Source of the DNA: Heracleum sosnowskyi
Lineage: Eukaryota > Streptophyta > Magnoliopsida > Apiales > Apiaceae
Reading direction: 5' to 3'
Assembly: GCA_030848705.1 (NCBI GenBank)
Contig: CM061243.1
Span: 126,291,659-126,355,658 of the forward strand
Length of the DNA: 64,000 bases
Below are positions 20,821 to 31,259 of the stretch, one piece after another; positions within the stretch are counted from its first letter, which is position 1, and each line of letters begins with the position of its first letter. Both the position numbers and the translations under genes were made by a program. Below the pieces are notes generated by a model that saw only the letters and a list, made by a program, of their open reading frames with translations, made no database searches and had not been told where the DNA came from.

Positions 20821-21987
20821 TTAAATTGCCCGATTCATATTGTTCACGGTTGCTGGTGCTCTGCAGTCCTTGATCATGTGACCTGGTTTCTTACACCGAT
20901 GACACACAATGCCCATCTTGCAATCCCGGGAATAATGTCCCTTCTGATTACATTTAAAGCATGTGACATTCAATCGATGGCATATCCCTAAATGTCGCTT
21001 CCCGCATGTCTTGCATTCTGGTAGTGGGGGTCTAGAAAGTCCCTGCTGACTGCCGGTTAGTAGACGGTTATCTTGTCCTACGCTTCCGGTATCTGGTTTC
21101 CTAAAACTCGTATTCCTTCCGTGCTGAAATCCCAGTTTCTTATTCGCTTGCCCTTGAAAACTTCCCTGCTGCTGTCCCTTATCGGGTATCCCTGCTTTCC
21201 TTTTCTTGTTCTCCCTCTCTTTCATGTAAGAATCACTCTCTGTCTCCGCAATCATTGCCTTTTGGACCACCGCTGCATAGGTGTCCAACTCCAACACAGC
21301 TAACTTACTACGAATCCAAGACCTCAGTCCCTGCTGGAACCTCTTGGCCTTCTTCTTTTCCGTATCCACATAGGTTGGAACAAACCTTGACAACTCCGTA
21401 AACCTTGTTTCATACTGGGGCACTGTCATGCTTCCCTGCTTTAATTCTAAAAACTTTAATTCTATCTGATCTCTCATATAGTCCGGAAAATACCTTTCCA
21501 AAAACAACTCTGTAAATCTTGCCCACGTAATTAATCCCTCGGGCTCCATAGCCCTACTCGTTTCCCACCAATAACTGGCCTCATTCTTCAGAAAATAGCT
21601 TGCATACTCCGTCTTCTTATCTTCTGTCACCTCTATCAAGGCAAAAGCCTTTTCCATCTCTTTCAACCATGCCTTAGCCTCTACAGGGTCTGCTGATCCT
21701 TTAAATTCTGGAGGTTTTGCTGCCTGGAAAGATTTGAACGTAATCGCCGGTGCCGCTTGCTGGTGCTGTTGTTGATGCTGCTGATGCTGATGTTGCTGAT
21801 GTTGTTGCTGCTGTTCTAAGAGCTGTTGCTGAAATGTTCGTTGCTGCTGTGCTAATGCGGCAGTCTGTTGAGTAAGAGTATTTAACAACTGGATTACCAT
21901 CGGGTCCATGCGGCCCGTGGGAGGTGTATTTTGTTGACCCTCTTGGTCAGAGGTATCAGTTGAACGGGTTTGTCGTCTAGGAGCCAT
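20821..21987 (-). CDS. Gag of Tekay chromovirus
   Basis: 388 codons from ATG at 21987. Contains a Gln/His-rich stretch (about residues 44-75), the retrotransposon gag domain (AKAWLKEMEKAF, YASYFLKNEASYWWE, LFLERYFPDYMRDQ) and two knuckles near the C-terminus (CFKCNQKGHYSRDC, CHRCKKPGHMIKDC). It would form the virus-like particle and bind RNA. It stops at TAA 20821, in the same frame as pol and 45 bp before the next Met; in this lineage gag and pol are normally one frame, so the TAA is probably a point mutation (or, less likely, a readthrough stop). Confidence 0.92.
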   Translation of the reverse strand: MAPRRQTRSTDTSDQEGQQNTPPTGRMDPMVIQLLNTLTQQTAALAQQQRTFQQQLLEQQQQHQQHQHQQHQQQHQQAAPAITFKSFQAAKPPEFKGSADPVEAKAWLKEMEKAFALIEVTEDKKTEYASYFLKNEASYWWETSRAMEPEGLITWARFTELFLERYFPDYMRDQIELKFLELKQGSMTVPQYETRFTELSRFVPTYVDTEKKKAKRFQQGLRSWIRSKLAVLELDTYAAVVQKAMIAETESDSYMKERENKKRKAGIPDKGQQQGSFQGQANKKLGFQHGRNTSFRKPDTGSVGQDNRLLTGSQQGLSRPPLPECKTCGKRHLGICHRLNVTCFKCNQKGHYSRDCKMGIVCHRCKKPGHMIKDCRAPATVNNMNRAI

Positions 21988-22403
21988 ATTGCTGATGAAT
22001 AAACAATAATTGGCTTAATCAAACAGTCCATATAAAAGAAGGAAGGATCACAATTGATATCTCGAAGGTTTACAGATCTTCTCAACGGTGTATGGATACA
22101 CTCGTTGCAACAAGTAGAATAACAGTTATGATGCTGGAAATGAATGACAAGGGAATAAATACAGTTCTATAAAAGAGGTTTATCATATATATATATATAG
22201 AGTTAGTACAAGCGTAGAACGCTTCAAAAGAAAATATATCATGGCTGAACCACAACTGCCGACCAGCAATACAACAAAAATGCAACAACAACCCGAGGCG
22301 TTCCTATAAGCCCGGTGCACTGCTGATTCTACAATATGCATCTATATACTAACTATCTAGAAACCATACATCCACGTCACATCTGTCTGCTACTAATACC
22401 TGC

Positions 22404-22955
22404 TCACAGATCACCTGCTCCTGCCGGCCATAACGGGGGTCCTGAAATCTCTGCAATCTCACTCATCGCATAATCCAAAATCTGTCTCATCCCTGCTACT
22501 GTCTCTCCCTCTCGACTAGAAGCTAATCCGTGCAATCGAGTCTCAACCAAGGTCCTCGTAACCCTAAACCTCATCTGAATGTCTCTCATCTGATCTCTAA
22601 GTCTGTCTCTCTCTCGGACAGCTGCTGCTTCGATCGAACGAACTCTACCCATCTCCATAACCTGTCCATAAAGGTACTCCTTCTCTCTACTCACCCTCTG
22701 ATATACATGGTATGGAACTGGTGGCTCACCTAGCTGATACAAAGGCCCACAAACTGATGCCTGAGACACTGGTGCTGGGGCTACTTGTCGGAGTGGAATA
22801 GGACAAGGTATCTGATCTCTCCTGACTACTGGGTCCTGATGCCTAGGCTGATATCGCACTGGCCGAGACGGTCTCGCTCTCTCAACGGGCGTAGGTATCT
22901 CTGATATCGTATCCTCGGAAGGGTCTGAGTCCGAACTAGAACTAGGGGGCTGCAA
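22404..22955 (-). CDS. Open frame upstream of Tekay gag, unknown function
   Basis: A 183-codon open frame between the primer-binding site and gag, same strand. It has no ATG at its upstream edge: the frame opens right after TTATAATTGCAG, which looks like a splice acceptor, and an in-frame TAA lies just above. Composition: Ser/Asp/Glu start (SSSSDSDPSEDTISE), Pro/Arg-rich middle, then a predicted helix with many Arg (AAAVRERDRLRDQMRD). I do not recognise a domain. It may be a spliced accessory ORF or a remnant. Confidence 0.4.
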   Translation of the reverse strand: MQPPSSSSDSDPSEDTISEIPTPVERARPSRPVRYQPRHQDPVVRRDQIPCPIPLRQVAPAPVSQASVCGPLYQLGEPPVPYHVYQRVSREKEYLYGQVMEMGRVRSIEAAAVRERDRLRDQMRDIQMRFRVTRTLVETRLHGLASSREGETVAGMRQILDYAMSEIAEISGPPLWPAGAGDL

Positions 22956-23083
22956 TTATAACCACATTTAATCACTACGCATAATATCCCTAGTTGACTT
23001 CCTAATATCCTTACGTGAATTCCTAACTCTCTATGTTATCCTGGACCCTAAGTCCTAACTTGTTTCAAATACCATAACCTGTT

Positions 23084-23095
23084 GCTCTGATACCA
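23084..23095 (-). other. Primer-binding site of Tekay element (initiator tRNA-Met)
   Basis: The minus strand reads TGGTATCAGAGC, two bases inside the 5' LTR, the standard complement of tRNA-iMet. Confidence 0.95.
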
Positions 23096-23097
23096 AC

Positions 23098-26000
23098 TGT
23101 GACGCCCTCCAAACCCGGGGTACAGATTTGAGGAGTCATCCGACCAACGGAATACTATTTAACACATGCATAATATATTTAAAGACACAAATACCCCTTG
23201 ACCAAGACCGCATCCAGATTATGGCAATGAACACAAGCTACTACAATCTTATATTAATACAATACCAGTTTTATCAGAGTTATTACATCACAACCAAAGT
23301 TCAATTCTAGACATCTAATCTAGAAAAGCAAAACAACAACTACCCTGCCAATGACAATGACACGAGGGGCTCTCATGGCTGCTGGTGAACTATCGGTCAC
23401 GCTATGTCGACTCATACTCTCGCTTCACTGGAATAGGGTTAGAAAACAACAAGCAAGAGTGAGCCAAAATTGCTCAGCAAACATCAATGAATCATTTCTA
23501 TCACAGTTGTAAGGATATGAATTTATGATATTAGAATCAACAATATTTAGCTAACACATGCTTTGTATCAATAACAATGGAAGAAAAGAATTAGAATTTG
23601 GCTTATACATTTTATTCAAATCAAAGGTTGTGCTGCTGGCCAGCCACGCATCAACCCCGGACTAGCTCATGTCATAGTCCTCTACTGGATCCTAGGCCAA
23701 TTTGGGCCTTAAGTTATTCTGACCATGAATATGGTCCGACCAATTACTGGTCCATTTTTAAAAACACATGCCAAATCTATAATAGGGTATGAACAATAAC
23801 ATGCTCAATAAGATAAACTGAATGTATAGTAATTGCAAAAGAGCTTCAACTGTTCAGTATCAAATGAAGATCGAGAAACAATCATGGAGTAATTTCAATG
23901 GTACGGTGTACTCATTTAATAAGGGAATCAATAATGGTAGTCGATAATCAATGACCGTAATCAATAGTCAAGATGGAAGTCAAATAATCAATGGTTGTCA
24001 ATGATAATCAAAGGATGATAAACAATAACAATAGGTGGTAAACAATAATCAAGTGAATTGGAAATAAGGGTTTCCGATGCAGATCAAATCAAAGAATCAA
24101 GAATCTCTAAGGAAATGGAATCAGTTGTCCAAATGCGGTTAAAGGATTGATAATTGAATTATTCTGGGGATAACGGTATTCAAGTAATCAAGACAATAAT
24201 ACATTTTATCACAAGTAAAGGCACAGATACTTGCCTAGTCTAAGCTGCTGTCGGATCGACTCTTCTCACTCTACTTTTCCCTTTCCCTTGCTCCGGGAAC
24301 TCGATTCTATAATTAAACAACTCATCACAATAAGTCTAACTATTTTCGTTCTACTCTCGACACTTATGCAATCAATAATCACATTTAAACAAGTAACCGG
24401 TTACGTATCGGACGTCCGGTATAATTTACGATATTTAAAACTCGGATATTTGCCCTAGTACGGGCATATACAGACTATAAAACACAACACACAATTAATA
24501 TGAACCATATAGCACTTATAAACATTTTTAAAACATCATACGAAACTTATTTGAATTTTAGATAAGTCACGATAAATTTTTAAATCAAAAATCGGATTTT
24601 TAAATCCAATATAAACATTTAAATGCAATTAAATCAATTAATAAAATTAATTGACACTCTTTAAATACTCAACCTATTTTTAAATAAATAAATAGGCTTG
24701 AAAATAATTAAACTGAATTTTTAATTAATTAAATCCAATTAATAATTAATTTTTAAGAATTAATTGATTAAAAGAATTAACCAATTAATTAATAAATTAA
24801 TTATTAATTAAAATAATTAAAATAATTAAGTTTAATCAATTTTCGGATTTAAAATAATAAATATAATTTATCAGAATTTTTCTGATATTAAAATATATTT
24901 TTAAAATAAAAATATGAATTTTTAAAGTTTTAAACTATTTTCGAATTAATTTTAAAAATAAAAATCCAAAAACAGTTTTCTGAAAATGAATTAGGGTTTT
25001 GAAGATTGAAACCGGGTCGAAAAATCGGGTAAACGGGTCGGGATGAACTGGAACGGGTCGCCAAGAACTCGCCGGAAATTTTCCAGAATCCGGCGACCAA
25101 AATACACGTTAAAAATTGGGGATTTTTATATCAAAACGTTCCAAATAAACACAGCAACTCATTCCGATCAAAAACGTACCAAAAGCATCGCCGGAATCAA
25201 AAACCCGACTATTTTCCGGCGAGCTTAAACAAATTTTCCGATCTGTAAAAATCCTACATGAAACTCTACGTTCTTTATGTTAAAATGAAGCTAAGAACAC
25301 ATACAATGAAAGCCCTCTACCAAAAACAATGTCAGATCATTCATATGAACGGACTATTCAAAAGAAGAATTCGGGTCAAAAACCCGAAAATCAAACCCAT
25401 CAAAATCGAACATAAACATGAAATTAAAGCATGGATTCTTGCTAATTAGAACCCTAGGAACATGTTAGAAGCAACCAATTGAACGGAGAATCAACAGAAT
25501 GAAAATCCCCAAATCGAATCAAGAACCCTAATTATAATTCGAAACTTGTAAAATCAATATAAAATCGAATACTTACCAGATGATGATGAGGTTGGAAGAT
25601 TCCGAAACTAGATTTTTGGGGCTTTGATTTGAGTATAAGAACTTCAAATTTGGACTTCAATAACCCTTAGAACGAATTGATTGAAGATCAAGAACACAAA
25701 AATAATATTTGGGAATTTCAGATTTTATGAATAATTGCTGCAGATTTGCTATGAGTTATGAAGTCTGATTTGTCTTTTTATATTTCTGGAAAAATAATAC
25801 CCCAAATAACATTTTTGGATCGATATTGATTCGTTAGATCGTTTAAAAACCCTAATTAGGTCAAAAACACGTTTTACGAAAAATAAGGGGTTAAAAAGGT
25901 TGATGATTATCCAAATTGATATATATCATTATATAACTAATGCTCAAGAATACTAGGGCTATAACAACTTCAATATTGATATAGAACGACAAATCCGTCC

Positions 26001-26360
26001 CTTTAAGCAATTAGGGTTCAAAACGATTTTTCCTTTTTCAGATCAAAAATTGAAATTTATTCGCAGAATCAAATAGGTAGGGTTAAATAGAATCCCATAA
26101 CCCTTTCGATAACGATTCGAATATTAAAGACGAAGAATTAAAAATGAATGTACGAAATTTCAACGGGGCCCTTGAATTATCAAAACGGCTCAAAATTGAA
26201 GAAAATTCCAAATGACGAAATATTTGAAAGGGGCTTTCGACTCACCATTTAGCACATAATCACACCACAATTATCATTTAATAATATTCCAATATTCCAT
26301 AATAAATATTTTAGACTAAATATATCATTTAATCAAATAATAAAATTCACGGATATTACA
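23098..26360 (-). repeat. 5' LTR of Tekay element
   Basis: 3263 bp. Matches 14106-17335 except for about 40 extra bases near 23616-23655, a few missing bases near 25098 and scattered substitutions. Its last 436 bases (25925-26360) recur at 29189-29624. Confidence 0.95.
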
Positions 26361-27490
26361 TGAGGCCTCAAAATGGCAGGGCCTTTCTCGATCAGCCTAG
26401 GATCCTTCAAGCAAGCCCTCTTGATCCTTGCTGTCTGCCCGCCTTCTGGCTCATTCTGCTTGTTGATAAACTCAGCAGCTGCAAACAAAAGTCAAGGAAA
26501 ACAATTGGTATAAGGCAATCTTGATACAACTATAAGAAAATAAGAAAAAGAATTACCCTTTTCAGAAACTCTTGAAAGTTCCAGAGACTTAAGTAGAAAC
26601 TCGTCCAGGAGCTCCCAAGCCATGGTGGCATAGTTATCCTTGGTGAGTTCAGCATAGGCAAAGGCCTCCTCCTCAGTCAGAACTATGTCACCAGGACTAC
26701 CATATATCCGAAACTTTACTAAAAGAGCTTTGGAATAAGGTGCCCCAGTCCCCTCCATCCCAGACCAAATACATAAATTCATTTCTCCACTTGGGATTGT
26801 TGTCGGGAATGGATTTTGGGTGAAAGATGGGGGGTGTTGTGGGTCGATGATTAATATATACCCAACCCAAAGTTTTGGAAGAGCTATTTTTAAATTGAAA
26901 AATCCTTCTAAAGAGAGCAACAGAAAGAGGGAAATTGTTTTTCAAGCACAAAACAATAAAGCACATAATAAGTCTCCAAGCATTGGGAGGGAGTTGACAA
27001 GGATTGATTCCTACATCAGCTAGAAGTTCAGGAATGAAAGGATGGAATGGGAATCGAACACCTGCAGCCAGGACCCCCTTGTAAATGCAAAGAGCATTTG
27101 GGCGCCAATGACAGGAACGATCCCCAGGTTCAGCTAAGACTAACCTATAAGGTGGCCTAATTCTATACATATTCTTGTAATTAGCAATTGCATCAGCATC
27201 ATTAAATCTGTTGCTATGGTTAAATGAATCTAAATGCGACACTGAGGGATATACATCACTACGTTCTAATATCATATCTTGCAAAGACATAGTGGGAGAA
27301 CGAATGATGATACCTCTTTTGGACGCTTGATTCATTTTCTGAAGACGGCTAGCAGAACGATCGGCCATTTTTAAATCTTCAACAAAAAACCCAGAAACCT
27401 TCTTGGGAAGAAGATCAAAACCCAGAAACCTTCTTGGGAAGAAGATCAATACCCAGAAACCTTCTTGGGAAGGAGATTGAAACCCAGAAC
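25925..27490. repeat. Copy A of a 1.57-kb direct duplication
   Basis: Nearly identical to 29189-30754 at a constant offset of 3264. It contains the outer 436 bp of the Tekay LTR, the TSD and the 5' half of the antisense Tat gene. Confidence 0.95.
26361..27368 (-). pseudogene. Tat antisense extra gene, exon 1 and 5' part of exon 2 (duplicate A)
   Basis: ATG at 27368 (MADRSASRLQKMNQ). Exon 1 is 27368-26557 and encodes a Transposase_28 ('putative gypsy type transposon') domain: RFPFHPFIPELLADVGINP, QLPPNAWRLIMCF, LGWVYINHRP. The intron is 26480-26556 (GTAATT donor, TTTGCAG acceptor); the first part of exon 2 is 26361-26479. A 4-base ATAT insertion near 26703 shifts the frame relative to copy 2, which continues in frame there (exon 1 is 812 bp here, 808 bp in copy 2). 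The defect is in both duplicates, so it predates the duplication. Function unknown. Confidence 0.85.
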
Positions 27491-28380
27491 CTTCTTGTCT
27501 TCTTTCTAGAGATTATAAATATTGATAGCAAGTGTGTTGACAATTACTTTTCTTTGTTGTTGTGGTGCTTCGCGAGGTAATACATACTTATATGGATATT
27601 GACAGTTTTACTGCTTGTTACATGGCCCAGTCTGTCATGGCTCAAAGTCTTGCATACATAGCATCATTTGCACACTCTACGCACCTTGCACACCTTGCAT
27701 GTTTTGTACACTCTGTGCACCTTGCATGCTTTGTACACTCTGCGCATCTTGAATAGTTTAAGTTGTATGGTTGCGCCTTTTTGTTTTTGATTTCTGTGTT
27801 TTGTGTAGTTTTCATATCTTATATACCTTGTACACCTTGCATTTCTTGTGTGCCTTGTGTGTTTTGCATAATTAACACTACTTGCACGCCTTGTACACAT
27901 TGCTCAACTTGCACTACTTGTGTAACTTGTACTCGGTCCCGAGTAACTTGGCTAACTTGAATATCTGTTTGGTTATTCATGTTCCTTAGATCTCTAGAAA
28001 CTATGCAAGGAGGATTGGGAGTTAAGTTAATGTTGGCATTACAGACTCAAACATAGTTGGGGTGACTAGGGTCACAAATTTCCAAGATGACAAAAGGTTG
28101 TTATTGTGTCGAGCTTCACGTGACACGTCACTTGCTGGGGAGTGAGGAACATTAAGAGCTAAAATGGTGTACACATTACGGACCTATACGTAGTTGGGTG
28201 ACTAGGGTCACCAATCTCCGAGATGACAGAGGATTGTTGCTGGCTAAAACTTCACGTGATATGTCGCATGCTAGAGAATAGTTTGCGGATGTACTTCTCC
28301 TTGATATGGTAAGGATGTTTTTAGATGGGCTTGCCCTTAGATGAGCAAGCCAAATCAGATGCTGGTTGAGAGAGCGTGAG

Positions 28381-28401
28381 GTCCCCTCCTTCTAGCGCCA
28401 A
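28381..28401 (-). other. Primer-binding-like site of inserted fragment
   Basis: The minus strand reads TGGCGCTAGAAGGAGGGG just inside the LTR end TTATCA. The tRNA is not assigned. Confidence 0.55.
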
Positions 28402-28402
28402 A

Positions 28403-29188
28403 TGATAAGTCGTTCTACCGTCGGGCTCTACTTTCTTGGTATTTTGCTGGAATAGATGCTTGTTTGGCTTTGTCAGCCTTGTTGAACTTGTCCGGCTTGC
28501 TGAGCTATGTTGGCCTTGTTGGGCTTGTCCGGCTTGTCTCCGAGCTCCCTGAAACGGAAATGCCCGCGGGGGGTTATGTCCCCGTAAGCACCTCCGGCGT
28601 GAGAGTAAGTATCCGGTGGACGGAAAACATAATACAGATATGTAGATATGTATTAATTTCTAGAGAGAGAAAGTAGAGAGAAGGTAGAGCAAAACCTATC
28701 AGAAATTGAGTATAGTGAAAATGTAGTGAATGTTGTGAACCCCTTCCACTGAAGTGAGTAGGGGGTATATATAGGCTCATGTCATGTGCAGTGCACATGA
28801 CTGAGTGTCTACGTGGGGGACATGAGCTGCAAACTAGGGTCTTGGTCGGGTGTCAGTGTCCACCTTGTGTCAGTTGCATGTTGTCCTCACGTTTGGACCA
28901 TGTACTTGTGCCAGCTTTTTTGCAGATGTCAGTTGTACTTGTTCCAGCTTTGTTGCAGATGTCAGTTGTACTTGTTCCAGCTTTGTCTTGTTCGTACTTG
29001 TCTGTTGTGCAATGTGTCATGTATAATCCATATGGGCTTGGTGGACATTGCAAGCTTTGTGGGCCTTGCAGACCTTGTGGCCTTGTATGCATTGTGGCCT
29101 TGCAGACATTGTGGCCTTGTAGGCATTGTTTTGGACTTGGGCTTAATTTTGATAGGTGGATTGGCCCTTTACAAATCACCTACTATCA
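28403..29188 (-). repeat. LTR of the inserted fragment
   Basis: 786 bp. A TATA box lies in CCTATATATACCCCC (minus strand, near 28770). A 34-bp unit with GCAGATGTCAGTTGTACTTG repeats twice near 28918-28985. The outer end CTATCA abuts the second duplicate exactly at 29189. Confidence 0.6.
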
Positions 29189-30754
29189 ATCATTATATAA
29201 CTAATGCTTAAGAATACTAGGGCTATAACAACTTCAATATTGATATAGAATGACAAATCCGTCCCCTTAAGCAATTAGGGTTCGGAACGATTTTTCCTTT
29301 TTCGGATCAAAAATTGAAATTTATTCGCAGAATCAAATAGGTAGGGTTAAATAGAATCCCATAACCCTTTCGATAACGATTCGAATATGAAAGACGAAGA
29401 ATTAAAAATGAATGTACGAAATTTCAACGGGGCCCTTGAATTATCAAAACGGCTCAAAATTGAAGAAAATTCCAAATGACGAAATATTTGAAAGGGGCTT
29501 TCGACTCACCATTTAGCACATAATCACACCACAATTATCATTTAATAATATTCCAATATTCCATAATAAATATTTTAGACTAAATATATCATTTAATCAA
29601 ATAATAAAATTCACGGATATTACATGAGGCCTCAAAATGGCAGGGCCTTTCTCGATCAGCCTAGGATCCTTCAAGCAAGCCCTCTTGATCCTTGCTGTCT
29701 GCCCGCCTTCTGGCTCATTCTGCTTGTTGATAAACTCAGCAGCTGCAAACAAAAGTCAAGGAAAACAATTGGTATAAGGCAATCTTGATACAACTATAAG
29801 AAAATAAGAAAAAGAATTACCCTTTTCAGAAACTCTTGAAAGTTCCAGAGACTTAAGTAGAAACTCGTCCAGGAGCTCCCAAGCCATGGTGGCATAGTTA
29901 TCCTTGGTGAGTTCAGCATAGGCAAAGGCCTCCTCCTCAGTCAGAACTATGTCACCAGGACTACCATATATCCGAAACTTTACTAAAAGAGCTTTGGAAT
30001 AAGGTGCCCCAGTCCCCTCCATCCCAGACCAAATACATAAATTCATTTCTCCACTTGGGATTGTTGTCGGGAATGGATTTTGGGTGAAAGATGGGGGGTG
30101 TTGTGGGTCGATGATTAATATATACCCAACCCAAAGTTTTGGAAGAGCTATTTTTAAATTGAAAAATCCTTCTAAAGAGAGCAACAGAAAGAGGGAAATT
30201 GTTTTTCAAGCACAAAACAATAAAGCACATAATAAGTCTCCAAGCATTGGGAGGGAGTTGACAAGGATTGATTCCTACATCAGCTAGAAGTTCAGGAATG
30301 AAAGGATGGAATGGGAATCGAACACCTGCAGCCAGGACCCCCTTGTAAATGCAAAGAGCATTTGGGCGCCAATGGCAGGAACGATCCCCAGGTTCAGCTA
30401 AGACTAACCTATAAGGTGGCCTAATTCTATACATATTCTTGTAATTAGCAATTGCATCAGCATCATTAAATCTGTTGCTATGGTTAAATGAATCTAAATG
30501 CGACACTGAGGGATATACATCACTACGTTCTAATATCATATCTTGCAAAGACATAGTGGGAGAACGAATGATGATACCTCTTTTGGACGCTTGATTCATT
30601 TTCTGAAGACGGCTAGCAGAACGATCGGCCATTTTTAAATCTTCAACAAAAAACCCAGAAACCTTCTTGGGAAGAAGATCAAAACCCAGAAACCTTCTTG
30701 GGAAGAAGATCAATACCCAGAAACCTTCTTGGGAAGGAGATTGAAACCCAGAAC
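29189..30754. repeat. Copy B of the 1.57-kb direct duplication
   Basis: Offset 3264 from 25925-27490. The first 436 bp are Tekay LTR, then TGAGG and the antisense gene. Copy B joins the native Tat sequence on its right (30755 onwards), whereas copy A joins the full Tekay element on its left. At several LTR sites copy B agrees with the distant 3' LTR where copy A differs. Confidence 0.95.
29625..30632 (-). pseudogene. Tat antisense extra gene, exon 1 and 5' part of exon 2 (duplicate B)
   Basis: Same structure and same 4-base frameshift as duplicate A: exon 1 30632-29821, intron 29744-29820, start of exon 2 29625-29743. This copy keeps the native upstream region with the promoter near 30900, so it is the one more likely to be transcribed, but it runs into a truncated Tekay LTR instead of the rest of exon 2. 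A 32-bp unit (CCAGAAACCTTCTTGGGAAG) is repeated three times in the 5' UTR (30652-30754). Confidence 0.82.
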
Positions 30755-30884
30755 TATAAGAACACCGCCACAAAAACTCGCCGGAAATCGCCTGACTACG
30801 GAGGAGAAGGGAGAAAAAAGAGAGAAAGACAGTGGGGTTTAAGGAAAGAAATTTTTGGAAAGATTCGAGTGGGGAGTAAGAAGT

Positions 30885-30910
30885 GAAACCTCACTCTTTT
30901 ATAGGCGAAG
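30885..30910 (-). promoter_or_regulatory. TATA box of the antisense Tat gene (copy 1)
   Basis: The minus strand reads GCCTATAAAAGAGTGAGG, about 265 bp upstream of the ATG at 30632. In copy 2 the matching position has TTATAAAAAAGTGA near 47088. The antisense gene therefore has its own promoter inside the element. Confidence 0.6.
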
Positions 30911-30923
30911 TGACTGGAAACTC

Positions 30924-30949
30924 AACCGGTTAGGGAAGACTAACCGGTT
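30924..30949. repeat. Perfect 10-bp inverted repeat
   Basis: AACCGGTTAG and CTAACCGGTT separated by GGAAGA, just upstream of the antisense promoter. Copy 2 keeps one AACCGGTT near 47059. It could be a protein-binding site; this is inference. Confidence 0.6.
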
Positions 30950-31259
30950 GCAGCCAGTCAAAGCCCACAATTACTCTTTGGGCTTCTGGAATTAAGGCCC
31001 AAAGAATTACGATCGATAAAAGACAAGGCCCATGGCCCAAATAAAAGAAAGGCTTAAAAATTTAAGGATTAGGCCCAAGGCCCAATATAAAATCAAGGCC
31101 CAAAAGGTTGAAAGCTTTGGAAAATTCTAACTTAAAGTTTAGAAATAATTCTAAGGCAATAAAGCGGATTCAAAGTCGAAGATATGCTGAAAATAAGTTC
31201 GAGAAATTGAGTTCGAAATTACCTTAAAAATCTAAATCGGAATAAACAACTTGAAACCT

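Larger units (their letters stand above)
14106..26360 (-). mobile_element. Tekay/Del-type chromovirus nested in Tat copy 1
   Basis: 12,255 bp, minus orientation, flanked by TGAGG (14101-14105 and 26361-26365). LTRs of about 3.2 kb (14106-17335 and 23098-26360) run TGTAATATCC...GTCACA on the minus strand. It has an initiator-Met primer-binding site, a polypurine tract, gag with two CCHC knuckles, and pol with a C-terminal chromodomain; long LTRs plus a chromodomain indicate Tekay/Del. It sits in exon 2 of the antisense Tat gene. The pol frame carries two nonsense codons and one frameshift, so this copy cannot make full proteins, yet its LTRs are nearly identical (a dozen or so substitutions and two indels by eye). 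Confidence 0.95.
27491..29188 (-). mobile_element. 3'-truncated LTR element fragment (5' LTR, primer site, part of leader)
   Basis: Foreign DNA between the two 1.57-kb duplicates. An LTR-like unit (28403-29188) has TGATA...TATCA ends; on the minus strand it is followed by TGGCGCTAGAAGGAGGGG, a primer-binding-like site, so transcription would run leftwards. About 0.9 kb of leader-like DNA follows to 27491 and stops abruptly; there is no coding domain and no second LTR. Both parts are rich in degenerate CTTGCA/CTTGTG phrases, and two ~120-bp imperfect direct repeats (around 28020-28140 and 28150-28280) share GTGACTAGGGTCAC. Lineage unknown. Confidence 0.65.

Noticed and set aside
27562..27960. 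Cys/His-rich open frames that look like small secreted proteins
   Set aside because: They only translate the degenerate CTTGCA/TTGTAC repeat of the inserted LTR fragment and exist in several frames and on both strands.
28381..28401. Possible tRNA gene at the GGCGC motif
   Set aside because: Only a tRNA-complementary primer-binding-like site; no cloverleaf.
28779..29211. Overlapping frames of 130-140 codons in the LTR fragment
   Set aside because: Same low-complexity repeat; overlapping frames in different phases and no domain.
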